A DNA stretch of 64,000 nucleotides. Origin: Gorsachius magnificus (lineage: Eukaryota; Chordata; Aves; Pelecaniformes; Ardeidae). Below, one piece after another: positions 43,023-56,574 of the stretch. Made by a program: the position numbers and the translations under genes. Every line of letters starts with the position of its first letter. Within the stretch, counting starts at the first letter, position 1. The stretch spans positions 24,276,213 through 24,340,212 of the forward strand of contig CM067089.1 in the NCBI GenBank assembly GCA_034008185.1. The letters run 5' to 3'. The notes under the pieces were generated by a model. It worked only from the letters and a program-made list of their open reading frames with translations, was not told where the DNA came from and searched no databases.

Positions 43023-46000
43023 CAAAACTTGCAACATTACCAAATTTTAGACACTGCCTACCAAGCTTTGGATATTGGAGTGATACTAGGCTTTTGCCTC
43101 TACCTGTTATCTGAAACAGGATACTGAGCTAAATGGATGTTGGTGTCACCCAGTACAACCATTCTTAAGGTAATATATGCACATATGTTCATACATTAAA
43201 AGTTTATATGTTTGGATAGAACCAAAACCTGATCTAAATGAAAATAACCACAAAGGTATGGGTAGTATGTTTGTATGAATGATGAAGCTTCCTTTACTTT
43301 GTAAGGATATGTTAGAACTTAAATACTTCAGGAGGAGAGTTTTTAAATGGTTTGTTTTAGAAAGGTTGTCAAAATTGTGGAAACGAGAGATTTTAAGAGC
43401 CATTCTTAAATCGTAATAGCATGGTGCTGCATGCTTTTGGGGGGAATAAAAAGAACTGACATTCAAGCATACAGCTTACTTTAAACAGAGGTCAGTAGGT
43501 TTTCTTTGTCAGGTTGTGCTGCAATCATAGGCCAGCATGTTACCTTGTAAGACTATCTATAAAACATAGAAGTATTTATTGCTATTGACACTGCTGACAT
43601 TTTATGGTGGGCCTGTTTGCAGCTCCTCTTTCCGTAAGTTACTAAGTATTGTGTGTTCTCCTCTAAGAAGCAAGAGTAAGTGTTATTTTTTTTCTTTTCT
43701 TCTCCTGCTTAGCCTTCCAGACAGGAAAACCTTGACCAGCTCTTTTTATCAGCCAGCCTTCCTATGCGTTTACACAAACAGAAGTAGTGTCTTGGACCTA
43801 GGGAAATAGTAGTTGCGTTATTTTACAGTGTGTACTCTTTTTCACAGGATTACACACTTTCACTCTTCCCTACCCATTTATATTCACAAATGGAAAGAAA
43901 AGTTTAAAAAACAAAAATGGATTTAGGAAAAGAGGGCATTTTAGTCTGCTAATGGTATAACAAATGAGCCAGAAAGCCCAACAGAATTATTTTTAGTTTA
44001 GTTGTGACTTAGGAAACCACAAAACCTAAATTAATAATGAACATTTGTTGATAGGGATTAATGAATAGCAAAGCTGGTAATACCTTTTTGTAACTGAGAC
44101 CATTCATGCTTTCATGCTGTGTGGGAGACAAGGTCTGAACATTTTATTAGACAGCTGAAACACATTATTAAAACCTAAGTTCATGGATACTGGTATCTTG
44201 ACTGGACTTAAAAGTGTATCGACTGTTGCATCTCAAAGAATGCATATACATATATGTAAATAGATATATCTATATATGTAATGCATGCGTTTTTCAGTAA
44301 TTTCATATTGATTTAAGAAAAGGATGTCTTTACTAGCCTAATGCGTTAATGCACCAGTTTTGCCCAGAAATTGAGAGTATTTCATGTATGTTCACAGTAA
44401 TAAGGAATTTTCAAGGCAAAGCTGTACCTCGTGTTAAACCTAGCCCGAATTTCAGGTGCTACAATGAATTTGAATTTTGAGGAAAAATTACCCCTTTAAG
44501 CTGTGAAAAATGCAGGTTTGTTGAAGGACAATGAATACAGGCCCCTATCCCATTCCTTGGGGCTTGGCAATATTTCCTCTTACAGAGAAGAATTTCTGTA
44601 TTTGTTTCTCACATACAAATACATAGATTTAGGAGGTCAGTTTTTGTACCATAATTATAAAAGGATTCTTGGAGGCATAACTGTAGTCCCCTGCTGAGGT
44701 GGTAGAAATTATGTGATGTTGAAGAGGCAATGTAGACTGGAAGAGTGGGAGCAGGACTGAGGCAGATGAAAAGTCTGTCTAACCTGGTATCTACAACAGT
44801 GTGCAGTAGTGGGTGCTTGTAAAAGAGGGTAAAACCAGAACAAATCTGTAGTGATACTTCCATGTTATACTGTCCTAGCATCCAGTGATCTGTAGCTTGG
44901 GAATTCTGAACTAGAGATGTTGTCCGTGTGCTTAATAGTCCAAAATAGGATTTTACCATACATAATGGCTTGTGATAGCGAGTGTCACAGACTCTGTGTT
45001 ATGTAAAGAAATACCTCTCCTTATTTGTTTGGATTCAGCCACTTAAATACGTTGCTGGCTATCTCCTGTATTGCACAGCCAGTCCATAATCATTCCATAT
45101 ACAATATCTCGGTACTTTTGGTTTTGGAGAACTCTTGCTTATCTCCCCTTCACTGGTCTTTTTTCCAGACTCTCCTCCCATTCTGTTTATTTGATCTTTG
45201 TTTGCTCCGTAATTCTGACACCCAGGCCCACCCCCACTGCATCTTTTTTGAGGTCTGCTATACACTTTGTGAATGGGGGAGCAGAACGGTCAGGTGCCTG
45301 AGAACTTTGTAAAGTGGTTTAATTCTGTTGTCTCCTTTGTTCTGTATTCCTCTCTTAATAATTCATAACATTTCACTTGCTTTTCTGGCTGCCACTGATG
45401 ATTGATCTGACATTTTCACAGAATTATCTGTTGTAACTTCACAAATTTTCTTTATGGTGTGGTAATAGGTGGTTTAGAGCCCATCATTGTGTATTTAAAG
45501 CTAGAAATGTTTTTTGTATGTGCACCTTTTTTTACATTGATTGACACAGAATTTTCTAGCCCATTAGGGTGAGACACTTTTGTAATTCTTCACATTTGGC
45601 TTTTGGTTTTACTATCCCAAATGAGTCTAAATATATCATAAGAAGATGGTACACAGTACACTGAAGAGCTCCTCTCAGAAATAGGTATATATAGCCTGGA
45701 AGTGCTACCTATAACAGGTAGGCACAGTTAACATCAAGACTGGACTTAGGCAGGGGGATTTCAATAAGGGCACCTCTTAAACCACTTGAGGCCTGTCTTG
45801 CTTGACTCTGGAGACCTTAAATCCCAAATGGACACTCTTGTTCAGGAAAGAAGGTACCTTAGTACACTGTGGCTTGATGATTTTTATTTTTTTTTTGAGA
45901 AACGAGGCCTTCCCTGTGATATTTTTCAATTAGAGCATCCACATAGAATTAATTTATCATAAATTTCTGATGCCTCCTGTATACATGGCTGTAATACTTC

Positions 46001-47181
46001 AAAACTGGTACCATTTTACTGGTGACCTGAGTTAGTTGTGAGGTGGTTCATGCAATGTTATATCATGTGTATATGTCTTTCTGAACTTTTTGAACAAACT
46101 GAAGAAAATCCAAAACTACAGTATTCTGTTTCGTGTAAAATAATTAGCCTATAAACTTTTCATTGAATTTATGCTTCAAGTTTAAAGTTCAGCATTGTTC
46201 TTTTCTATACATGCATTCTGTGTTGCTGCAATATTCAGTACTGGATGCTACCCATTTCTCCTTAAAAACATATGGTTTAATGAATTGAAATCTGAAACCC
46301 ATGCTTTAAAGATTTACAGTGCATAGGCCTCTCACCTCCCGCCACTTAGGTTCAAATCATACTAACAGGGTAGCTATTTTGTGAAATTCATCAGATAGTA
46401 ATTTTTTTACCAATAATCTTTAAGATGTATTTTTTCTCTTTACCCTAATTTGGTGTGATGATTTTTTCATTGTAAGAAATTAAATGTATGGCTTGTTCAG
46501 CAGGTTTCACAATAGATCAATAATTTGTTGACTTAACCTTTTTTTTCCTGTGGAGATGTGGGAAGATCAATATCTGTAGTGCCCTAGGTCATGATCAATA
46601 CTTTTAATAAAACTTCCTTTTTTTTCTTTTTTTTTATACCTTTGTATGGTTTTGCTTTTATTAATGAGCTTTTTCCTTAGTTTCAGACCATTAATGGTTT
46701 TCAGATAATGTCATACTGCCCAAGGTCAAGGCCAGTTTGAACTTGTAACTCTACTTATCAGTGATTAAATCTATTGGATGGGCTTAGATGTGTTAGAAGA
46801 CTTGCGAGTTTGAAGCACTGCTTTCTAGAGGCTCAAAGTTAAAATAAACCAAAATCTCAACCTTTTGGGAGGATAACACATTAGGACTTTTTTTTTTTTT
46901 TCGTTTCCTTCTTAAACAAATAGTGATTGTCTTATATGTAGATCTCATATAGGCATTAACATCACAAGCAACTACTGTGGCCTTGACTGCTCTTCAATTA
47001 AAGATATTAGATGCTCCATATTGAGTTTTATAATGGTATATTGCTCATTTTGCAAAACCAGTTTGAAATAAGATAATATATCTTTTGTTCATTGCTGAAA
47101 TTCTGGATGGGAGGGTAGCAACTTATCAAAGTATGTGTTATCAGCTGGAGAGCTTGCAGAGAATGTGGTATTACTGTCTCT
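43023..47181. other. intronic sequence with simple repeats
   Basis: No gene or transposon is recognised. An AT-rich alternating tract lies at 44246-44282, T-rich tracts at 46617-46637, and T14 at 46888-46901. Confidence 0.6.
44246..44282. repeat. AT-rich alternating simple repeat
   Basis: TATACATATATGTA and AGATATATCT-type alternation; several short self-complementary stretches are inherent to this composition. Confidence 0.7.
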
Positions 47182-47240
47182 GGGGCTCAACCCAGTGTCT
47201 TGAAATCAATGGAAAGATCTCATTAACTTCATTGGCTATC
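47182..47240. repeat. candidate ancient palindromic amniote repeat
   Basis: GGGCTCAACCCAGTGTCTTGA, then AATCAATGGAAAG and CATTAACTTCATTGG, resembles a widespread amniote repeat built around TTGACTTCAATGGGA and its reverse complement. The match is short and diverged, and I cannot give a library name. Confidence 0.4.
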
Positions 47241-50200
47241 GATTATGGCCATGGAGAACATAAAACATTCATGAATATTAATGGCTTATACTGATCCATG
47301 TGTGGTTTTGTGTGCCGTACCTTGTCTGCAATCTCCGATTCAGTTTTTGTAGTTTACATAGATGTTACACAAAAAGCAAACTTTATGTATGCTGAAAGAT
47401 TTGATAACACATTTTACCTTAAGGTATCTTCTTTGTTGTCTGTTACAAATGAGGTGCGTAAAGAACTGGACCCTCTGACCACTGGCACCTAGGCAGAATA
47501 TCTTCTGTACAAGATCTCTTTTTTTCTGTTATTTTGGCAGTTTTAGCCTTTTTTTATTAGGCAGCAGTTCACTTCATAACAAATCATCACAGAGGAGTTT
47601 GAACAGCAGAATCTCTACTCAGAAGGTGCCCTACAGACACTGATAGCCTATCATCTTTAATTTAGAGATTTTAGTGCCCATCTTGTGATTACAGTTGAAT
47701 GGACATTGTAGAAAAGTTTAAATTGTAGCTATCCATGTCATGCTTTTGCCATAAATGATGGAACTTAGGTTTTCAAGCCTCTAATCTTCACCTACTCAAA
47801 TAGTCACTGTAAAATAATTGCACAGAATGGAAGGAGAGTAAAATGTGGGTATGTATGGTGACCCTGGATGAAAATTAACTACAGGAACTAACCCTTTGAT
47901 TAGAAGTTTCTCTACTGCAGCCATCCAGTTGCAGGCAATAGGAGTTGTAGGAAATAGGTGGCGGCAGAATGGAAAATAAATCCTTAGCTCCTGGAGGGTC
48001 AGAGCAGAGATCCTGACTAGTGGAAAAAGTGGACATGTAAGAAGTTTGAATGGGTCCTGCTTCACCTGACTTCGGGGATTTAGGATTCACTTTGTGTAAG
48101 ATGACAAAACATCTAGAGTTAATGTTGGGGGCTGGAGGGAGGTTAATTGGAGTTCTCAAAAATGGTTAATTGTCTCAAAGTGGAATTGTGAGGTTTTATG
48201 ATCAGTTTGGCTCAGTGATTTCCACAGTAGGATTTACAGAAAAAAAAAGTGGAAATGGTTTAAATGCCATATCTGAAAAGTAAGCTATGCACGTTACTCA
48301 TATACCAGACCTGACCTTGACACACCTGAGCATAATATAGAATATGAAGTGACAGTTTAGATATAAACCTCTGGATACCACAAAAATAACTTTTATGTAG
48401 TTGGTCCCATTTGAATGAAAGTAGGCTCCGGCTTATTTTCACCATAGCTGTTTTCTTTGTTATGGATAACAAAGTCAGTAAAGTAAGCAGACCTGACTTA
48501 AATATATACAGACAGCAGATTTAGTGAATACAGTAAAAATGAACTATTTTTATATTGTTAGGTTTTGGCTATGCCTACCGAATGATACAATACTAATGTT
48601 TGTTTAAAAAGAATACACAGAGTAGTCAGAAACCAGACTTAAAGTTTGGAAGGCTGCTTGCATTGATTTTGTTTGCTGTACTCTGCTACCCTGTGCCCCC
48701 CACCGCCCTGCTGATCCATCCTGATTCCTCTCCCTGCCCCAGTGATTAGCAGTCAAAACTAAATCAGAGAGGAGTCTATGGAACCAAATATTTATGTCCC
48801 TTGTAATCTGACACTGTGATATTGTACTGTGAACCTGAAAAGATGCCAGGCCAGGCATTGTGGCTAATAGCAATTGGTCACGAATGAAACTGCAGAACTC
48901 TACTCCAAATTGTTGGCTTTATAAATTTGATAGTAAGTACATTTCCTGACAGAATATAAAAGTGCCATAAACTGTGCCTGCCCTCTCTTTCCTCCCCACC
49001 TGTCCAATTGCAGAATGCTGTTTGTACAGTATATTGTTGTTGCTGACAACTGAATAAGAATTTTTAGGAGCAGTTGGCTATCAAATAATGGCAAATTTAA
49101 AGGTTATGCAAATTGTGCCAGTACAGCCCAGCTTGTTTCAGACCTCTTTTCTCTATTATCATATCAATTGAGTCAGCTCATGGTAGACAAAGCAAGGTTA
49201 TGGGAACCACCTAGAGCATCATGCACCATTAAACATCAATGCAGCATACATGAACATCTGCAACAACGATCTTATTAACAGAGGATATAACGGAAGGCAA
49301 TAAACAGCTTTCTAAGTCACTTAATTGTAAAAAATTTAATAACCTAATACTTGTATTATTTATCAACAGCAAGTTGGTCAAAAATTATGCAATGCTGGTG
49401 GATTAGATTACAATACCTATTGAACACTGTAAATTACTACAAAAATATGACAATCCATTTGTGAGCAGTTAAACACTGTAGTTAGTAGAGTGCTAAAAAT
49501 GCAATTTTCTTTTAGTCTCTGGTGCATCATAGAAATATAAGTATCTGCTTTTTGCACTTTTTTATATTTGGAGAAAACCAAATATAAAAAAAGCCCTAAA
49601 GATTGTTTTTGGATTTCCTGCTTAACGAGACAGCTTAAACATTTCAAAAATCAAGGGACAGTTGTTGTGAAAGGTAGAATACAGAAACCATAAAGTGGTC
49701 TTTGTGTGTGCAACCGAAACAAATGTTTGGAGCAACAGAGTAAAGCATGTTAGGTGTTCATACTGGATATGTATTCTGTGCTGGCTTCTGGGGTAGTCAC
49801 TGCACTGGTCTAGAAGATGAGAGCATGTGAAGCTGTTATCTCAAATGGCTTAGGGAAATGAATACAGAAATTAAAATATGTTAGAAACTGATGGTAAAGA
49901 GCAATGAGGTTTGGTTCTTCAAGGCCAAGCCACACTGCTAGGGATAGGCTAGGGTTGGGGCACACCCTTTGCTGGAATCAGATAAATTGGTAGGGAGTGA
50001 TAGCCCTCTTGCCCTTGGAGACTGGGGGCACTGGTGGATTCCATGGGTTTGGTTAGCAGGGAACTGGAGGCCTACTCATAAATAGTTAGAGCTACAGGAG
50101 GAAAGCACCACCCTTCCGATTTCAGCCTGAATGTGCAAAATGTACAAGCATTTAAGAATAAAATCAGAAAAAGGAGAAAAGAGACTGAATGAGTAAAACA

Positions 50201-51794
50201 ATACAGGCTCAAAAGTCAAGTTTGACAAGTGTGTTCAGCAGAAAAACCTGCTCCAAACGTTAGTCTGCTCCCAAGCAGCTTTGTCCCTTCCCGGCACCCT
50301 CTGCTCCCGCCTCTGCTGCCGCCAAGTAGCAGCTATCGGATCAGATTTGTATTTATATGGAAAAAGAATGAAGCCTTCTTAGTTGTTGTTGGCATAAAAA
50401 TCCAAATTGTGCTGGGATCGTTGGCTACAATCAGTGTCTGGGTCGCCAGTAGACACCTCAGTCATTTCTGCAATCAGTAGGAATCAACAGGCAACAGAGA
50501 AGGATGGAGGGAAAGAGGGTGAATAAAAAGCCAGTAAACAGCAAAGATGAGTTAAAAGCTTGGTACAAGTATAAATTAGGCAAGTTAACAGTTACATTAC
50601 AGTTAACAGAAGTCAATTTTGTTTCCGTAAGAGAAGGAAAGTTTTTATTCAGAAATGTTAAACTGAAGGTCTTGGGGTTTTTTAATCTGGATTTGTTTCC
50701 TCTAGGAAAAGATGGCAAAAAAGCAGGCAGTATTTAAGTATATGGTTTTTATGAAACGGTTTTAAAAGGAACGAGTAACAAGTATTTTCCAATTTTTTTT
50801 TCCACATTTTTGAGTTACAGTTCAAATGATCTCACTCTGTAGGCTAACCAGAGTTTTTTCCTGTATATCTGGTTTTTAAAGCAGTGTCTGCTTCTTGCCT
50901 TTCTTCATAACTTTTCGTAACTTAATGATATCAGCAGAATGTCTGCATTTTATTTATACCCATCTATTTACTTGCTTACCAACCTTGGGTTTCAGATTGG
51001 AAACTCCAGAGCAGGAATTATTTATTTTTTTTCCCTCTAATGCATATCTTGGTGGTCACCTTGACAGTAGGAGAATACAAATTCAGTTCAAAAGATCACA
51101 AGTTGAACTTGGCTATACATGTCAACTAAAGTTTTGATTTTTAGTATGTTTTATTGCTTCTAAAAAGAAGATAAATGCCTTGGTTTGTTTTTTTTTTTAT
51201 GTTAAAATAGCTTAAAAGTGAGTGATTCAGCAATTTAATACTACAGAAATAAAACTTTAAAGTAACTGAGAGTGACAGGTGATGGTAGGAGTTTGACAAG
51301 GTTCCACAGATACAGAGGCTGGAAATTTTTAATTTGTCTCCTAGCTTAGTTATTTTGGTTTTGTCAAGCAGCCTGCTTTTATAGCGTTGGGGTTTACTTT
51401 AAATGACAGTAGTGCATGCACTGTAAAACCTGTTGTGTTACCTTTATGGGTGCCTATCTGCTACTGCCATGCTTTACAGGGCTTGCTACACAAACATTTG
51501 ATTCAAGAGCTCTTGCGGGAAACTGTTTGTCAAAACTGCTATTATTATAGTAACTTTATCCAAATGAATTTAGTTCACTATGTAGCCAATATTGTCTAAA
51601 TTCAGGGTTGCGTAATTTACATTAAAATGTATGTGAAAATATTTTAAAAGTGGTAGATTGACCATCCTACTTACAGTAATGGTTAGGTCATATTTTTAAA
51701 ATTATTAAGTGATACTACAGACATCATACTTTGGGTTATTTAATTATCTAAGAAATTATCTGCAACTAATTTAGGGGAAAATAAACTTCATTTT
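47241..51794. other. intronic sequence with one hairpin
   Basis: No gene is recognised. A 14-bp-arm inverted repeat lies at 49558-49591; the rest has no assignable feature. Confidence 0.6.
49558..49591. repeat. perfect inverted repeat, 14-bp arms
   Basis: TTTTTTATATTTGG and CCAAATATAAAAAA flank the 6-base loop AGAAAA. The stem is perfect but AT-rich. The right A run extends one base beyond the paired arm. Confidence 0.85.
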
Positions 51795-51872
51795 GAGCCA
51801 AATTCTCTTTCTAGACAGGCATAACGCTTAAAGAATTCCATTAAAAACAGTGGAGTTGCTCTGTTTTTAACT
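51795..51872. repeat. candidate ancient palindromic amniote repeat
   Basis: GAGCCAAATTCTCTTTCTAG, then AATTCCATT...CAGTGGAGTT, matches the pattern of an old repeat whose arms contain GGCCAAATTCT and whose centre is ACTCCATTGAAGTCAATGGAGT. It is diverged and the family name is unknown to me. Confidence 0.45.
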
Positions 51873-52247
51873 GGCATTTTGAGAGTAGAATGTTTTCCCA
51901 TTGAGATTAGAACAAATTTCAGCCTCCACTGCAGTGACATCTTCTAATAGATTTAAACGTGCAAAAGCCTGAGAAAATTCATTTAGCAAGCATGTTTCAT
52001 TCTTCAAAAATAAATAAGTAGTCCAGGGAGATCTTAATTAAAGGCAACACAGAATTTATAAATACAACATGAGAAGAAAAAATAATTCTAAAAATTGTAG
52101 ATCTGAGGTGTGAGTTAAAAGGATGAAAAATTAAAATTTCTACATGTAATTTGAATATTTAAAGGCAATGCTGTAGAATTTCTATAGTATACCTACCTCA
52201 GCAATGTCCAACTAGTATCCAATAAATGATTATTTTTTTAAGGAAAA

Positions 52248-52260
52248 ATATATATATATA
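52248..52260. repeat. short (TA)n tract
   Basis: Six TA units following an A run. Confidence 0.7.
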
Positions 52261-53188
52261 TTTGTTAACTTATTTTTAATAATGTTTCTAGGGAAGGCTG
52301 TCTCTTTAATTCTGATGGACTGATTGTATTTATGAAATTAAATATAAATTCTCCCAGAAGAAAAAGCTCCCTCAGAACTGCTCTGTAGTGACCTAATGCT
52401 CACTCCTTCTCTTTTCAGTCTTACTGATGCTCAAGTAAAATAGAAGTGCCTTGGGCCCATTTCTGCCTCCACTGACGACCCATGCTTCTCAGATTATCAC
52501 GTAGCATAAACAAAGCTGTCATGTAACATGGCATTTATTTAAATGATGTGATTTCTGCATTCACCACTCTGAAACTGAGGTATAGCTAAAAAAGCTTGCA
52601 AGTTTTGACAGGTGTGTTTGCCCTGCTAGGGCAATACGCTTAATCTATAAAAAATGTGAGGCATAATACAGTTTTCATCCTGCTCAAAATTAAATTAAAA
52701 TGTCTTTTCCTCCTTTTTTTTTAGCCAATGTCCTGATAAGCTTTTGGGTAGGAATTGCTTTGACCTGATTGTAGGTCAACATTTGTCAGAAAATTTCCCA
52801 TAGGACAGTGTTTGGATGGTCCAGCTAGGCAGTGGTTTAAAAGATGTCTGTAGACTATCATGAAATGGAGTCCAAACATACATGTCTTCCTGCTAGTGTG
52901 CGGGTCAGGGCAGACAGTAAGTGAAGTGCATGGTCTGCTTCTGAGCTGAAGATGCTTCATTTTTGCACAGTCCCCATAACTAAGTTTCAGAAGGTTGAAG
53001 AGCATGTGTGAGCTAGAACATATGTGTTGGTGTAACTTGGACGTGCATATGTGATGTATCCTTTACATTAGACATTGACATTCCAACTGTCATCATTTGT
53101 ATGTGTTTTCAATTCTTGAGCTACCTATCTGTGGATAGAAATAGATTTGTTTGTGTTTCCCATTCCTATATACAGCTCAAAAAATAAT

Positions 53189-53199
53189 GGGGGGGGGGG
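53189..53199. repeat. G11 homopolymer
   Basis: Eleven consecutive G in otherwise AT-rich intron; the length is prone to sequencing error. Confidence 0.75.
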
Positions 53200-54157
53200 T
53201 GACTTGGTTTTTTACATGTAAGGATCAATAGGATGTACAGTGGCCAAACCAGTACATGTAGGATTTACAGTGCAGGGAGAGATATTTATATTTGTTAATA
53301 TCCAAGGCAAGATCTGGTTTTGTGTCACTTGTGCGGTTAGGCTCACTACCGTAGAGACTAGGTTCATACAGTTCATGGGTTTCATTTATTGTAACCCATC
53401 TCTTCTGTCTTCAGGACTGATTTTATTTGAGCTCTTCATAGTAATTCCAAGACAGTCATTGTGTTGTATCAGTGAAACATCTGCAGAAGCTTTTCTTAAT
53501 TTCGGTGCCTATGACTTCACACTCTGCCTTTCCTGAGTCCTCAACGCCTTTCCTGGTCCGAACAGAGATCACAGGAAAGGGATTTAGCTCTGAACACTAC
53601 CTTATGTCTTCAGCAGCCCTGCTGAGTTAGAGGAGCGCGTTTCTGACAGTTCAGTGGGCGCAGTTTCAGCTCCCTCTGAAATCTGTGCCTAGCGGGCAAA
53701 TGGCAATACTCTTGTGTGCTCAGAAAGGCTTTTTCAACAGAGTTCATTGCCATTCTAAACCTTAAACATTGTGACACATGCCAGAAAAATTCAGTGGCTT
53801 GTTCTTTAGGGCAGTTTTTCCATATATGTATGCATATATGTATATATTAAAAAAAAATGTTATATTAGCACCAAACTGAAGCAAAACTAGTATTTTCTGT
53901 TGACCTCTTGCTTCTCCATCTGTTACACATAGTTATAGTCTTTTGTTTACTTGTGCAAAAAAAGAAGCATTCAATATGAGAAATAAAGTAGAGCTTCAAC
54001 TCATGGCAGTGGCAGTGATGATATAGAAAATACTGATGCTTAAGTGGCTCCCACACCTTCTGTAAAGTAAACAAAACACGCTTGGGCCTATAGAAGCTAT
54101 TCATGAGTCATTAGTTGATGCTGTTACATTTTTTACAATTGTGGTAACTAGATACCG

Positions 54158-54250
54158 AGTTCTGAGTCTGATCTCATGCTGGTATAAATCAAGAGTTATT
54201 TCAAAGGAGGGGTGTTGAACTAACAGGAGTGCAGACAGAATCAGACGTAG
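54158..54250. repeat. candidate ancient palindromic amniote repeat
   Basis: CTGATCTCATGCTGGTATAA, ATCAAGAGTTATTTCA, and a right arm with AGACAGAATCAGA follow the arm order of the same old palindromic family (GATCTCA...GGTGTAAATCA...AGTAACTCCA...AGAATCAG). The two outer arms are partly complementary. Confidence 0.5.
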
Positions 54251-55314
54251 GTTCAGAAGATATACGCTGGGTACAAAAATAATGTTTTATTTTACATCAT
54301 TGCTAATAGCTGATGTGTATGAGTGTGCAAGTTCCTTTGAAGGAACCTTCTTTCCTCTATTAACTTTAATCCTATGAATCACACTTGAATTAGGTGCTAT
54401 GAATATGACTTCTGAATAAAAATACTCTTGACTAGATAATGGGACAATGTGTATGTCTGAGGAGAGCTATAAAGGGAAGACAAGTCTCAATGAACATCTT
54501 TGGACTAACTTTACTTCCTAGGAGAGAGGGAAAATGGGGTCTGCACACTCTCGTTTCCCCTACAGATACCTATAGGACCATGAATAGAGCTACAGAAGAT
54601 TCAAAGTCTTTGGAATCATATTCCTTCTCTGTTTCTACTGAAAATTAACTAGCTGCCTCTGAGGGACAGTTCTTTGCATCCTGGCCAGCAGAGCTATAAG
54701 GACTTACTCTTGCTTACAAGCTGCAAGGAGAATTTTAGACTAGTTCCACTATTTGGGTCTTTTATTATGGAAATAAATTAAATATTTGCATTAGTTGTAT
54801 CATACCATAGACATATAAATGCATTATAAATGACAACTACTCTATAACTTGTTTGGGGTAACTTTGTTTTTTATAGCAATAAAGGCTTAACAACTTCTAT
54901 ATTGCCAGTTATAAAGTTTTCCTGGCTACATATTTAATTCATTAGAATACAGCATCATTTGTTGTGTATTATTAAAATAGTTGATTAGAAAGATCCCAAA
55001 GCATGTGGTTGACTTGCCTCTTGCTTGTTATACTATTTAACTCCATTGACTTGCACAAATAAATCCCTTATTTTTCTGACAAGCCCTACACGGCTACAGC
55101 ACAAGGCTGAACAACGCACAGAACTGGATGGAGGAGAGAGGAGATGTTGGCACACAAAGCAAGGCAAACTTATCATGCACACAGAAGGTGCCAGGCAGCC
55201 CGGAGTGTTCATCAGTACAGCTGTCTGAAGGTCCCGCCCTGAAAATGCAGAATCTCATTCCGTTTGCTTAGCAAAGACAGGTGAATCAGCACTGCCAAGT
55301 TTGTGATACCTCAT
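54251..55314. other. intronic sequence, nothing recognised
   Basis: AT-rich DNA with no feature recognised. Confidence 0.6.
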
Positions 55315-55909
55315 TGTCGTGGCTTAACCCCAGCCAGCAACTAAGCCCCACAGCGCTGCTCAGTCGCTCCTCCCCGGTAGGATGGGGAGAGAAGCAGAAG
55401 AGTAGAAGTGAAAAAAACTCATGGGCTGAGATAAAGACAGGTTAATAGGTAAAGCAAAAGCCGTGCATGCAAGCAAAGCAGAACAAGGAATTCTTTGTAC
55501 TACGTCCCATGGGCAGGCAGGCATTCAGCCATCTCCAGGAAAGCAGGGCTCCATCATGCCTAAGGGTGACTTGGGAAGACAAATGCCATCCCTCCAAACA
55601 TCCCTCTCTTCCTTCTTCTTCCCCCAGCTCTATATGCTGAGCATGATGTCATATGTTGTGGGATATCCCTTGGGTCAGTTGGGGGCAGCTGTCCTCCTGT
55701 GCCCCCTCCCAGCTCCTTGTGCCCCCCCAGCCTCCTCGCTGGTGGGGTGGGGTGAGGAGCAGGAAAGGCCTTGACTCTGTGCAAGCCCTGCTCAGCAGGA
55801 ACTAAATCATCCCTGTATGATCAACACTGTTTCCAGCACAAATCCAAAATGTAGCCCCATACCAGCTACTATAAAGGAAATTAACTCTAGCCCAGCTAAA
55901 ACCAGCACA
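55315..55909 (-). mobile_element. 3' LTR of the defective provirus
   Basis: Minus-strand start TGTGCTGGTTTTAGCTGG, end CCACGACA, 595 bp, with intact TG...CA termini. The purine-leaning stretch AAGGACTGGAGAA directly before it is a weak polypurine-tract candidate. The middle of this LTR is closer to the solo LTR at 5822 than to its own partner (see findings). Confidence 0.88.
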
Positions 55910-56246
55910 TTCTCCAGTCCTTATTTCATACCATTTACATCATGCTCAGGTCTCACACTACCCAATACATTCTCATTACCCACCACCACCCTTCCCATCC
56001 TTTGATCCAGTACACAGCTATCATTCCCTTAGTCTATGGATGACCCCTGTAAAATGTCCATAAATGTCCACAAAATGTCCACTGAATTAATTTAGTCCAT
56101 GACTTAGTGCTCCATCTGTTATGGACACTCAGGACAGGAGAGGGGCTGTATTGCGTGGAGTTACTGGGCACCAAAGCCAGCTCAGGTCAGGTCACTGCTG
56201 CTCTTGCACTGCTTCTTGTAAGGCTTTTCCTCCATTGGTTCAGGTG

Positions 56247-56562
56247 GTTCCTGCTATGGTAATTCCTATAAAGTGCAACTCAAATCATGGGTTGCAACAA
56301 ATTAAAGGTATATCCGTTACAATCTCCACCCCTGGTTCCTTTGGGCCAGCTTCCAGGGTTTAGCATTGCTATAAACTCCTCCCCTTGCTCCTTGCCTGGC
56401 TAGCAACGAAGGGTTCCTGCTATAGTAATTTCATAACATGCAACTCAGATCCCAGGTTACAACAGTTTAAAGGTATTTCCATTACTGTCTCCACCCTTGG
56501 TCCCTTTGGACCAGACCATAGGGTTTAACATTGCAATGAACTCCTCCCTTTGCCCTTGCTCC
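56247..56562. repeat. imperfect tandem duplication in provirus interior
   Basis: Two ~145-150 bp units (56247-56391 and 56413-56562), period about 166 bp, share GTTCCTGCTAT[G/A]GTAATT, ...AAAGGTAT...CC[G/A]TTAC, and CTCCACCC[C/T]TGGT[T/C]CC. They diverge by substitutions and small gaps. No coding frame spans both. Confidence 0.8.
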
Positions 56563-56574
56563 AGCTGGGACTTA

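Larger units (their letters stand above)
51873..54157. other. intronic sequence with simple repeats
   Basis: No gene is recognised. A (TA)n tract lies at 52248-52260, G11 at 53189-53199, and an AT/GT alternating tract at 53821-53850. Confidence 0.6.
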
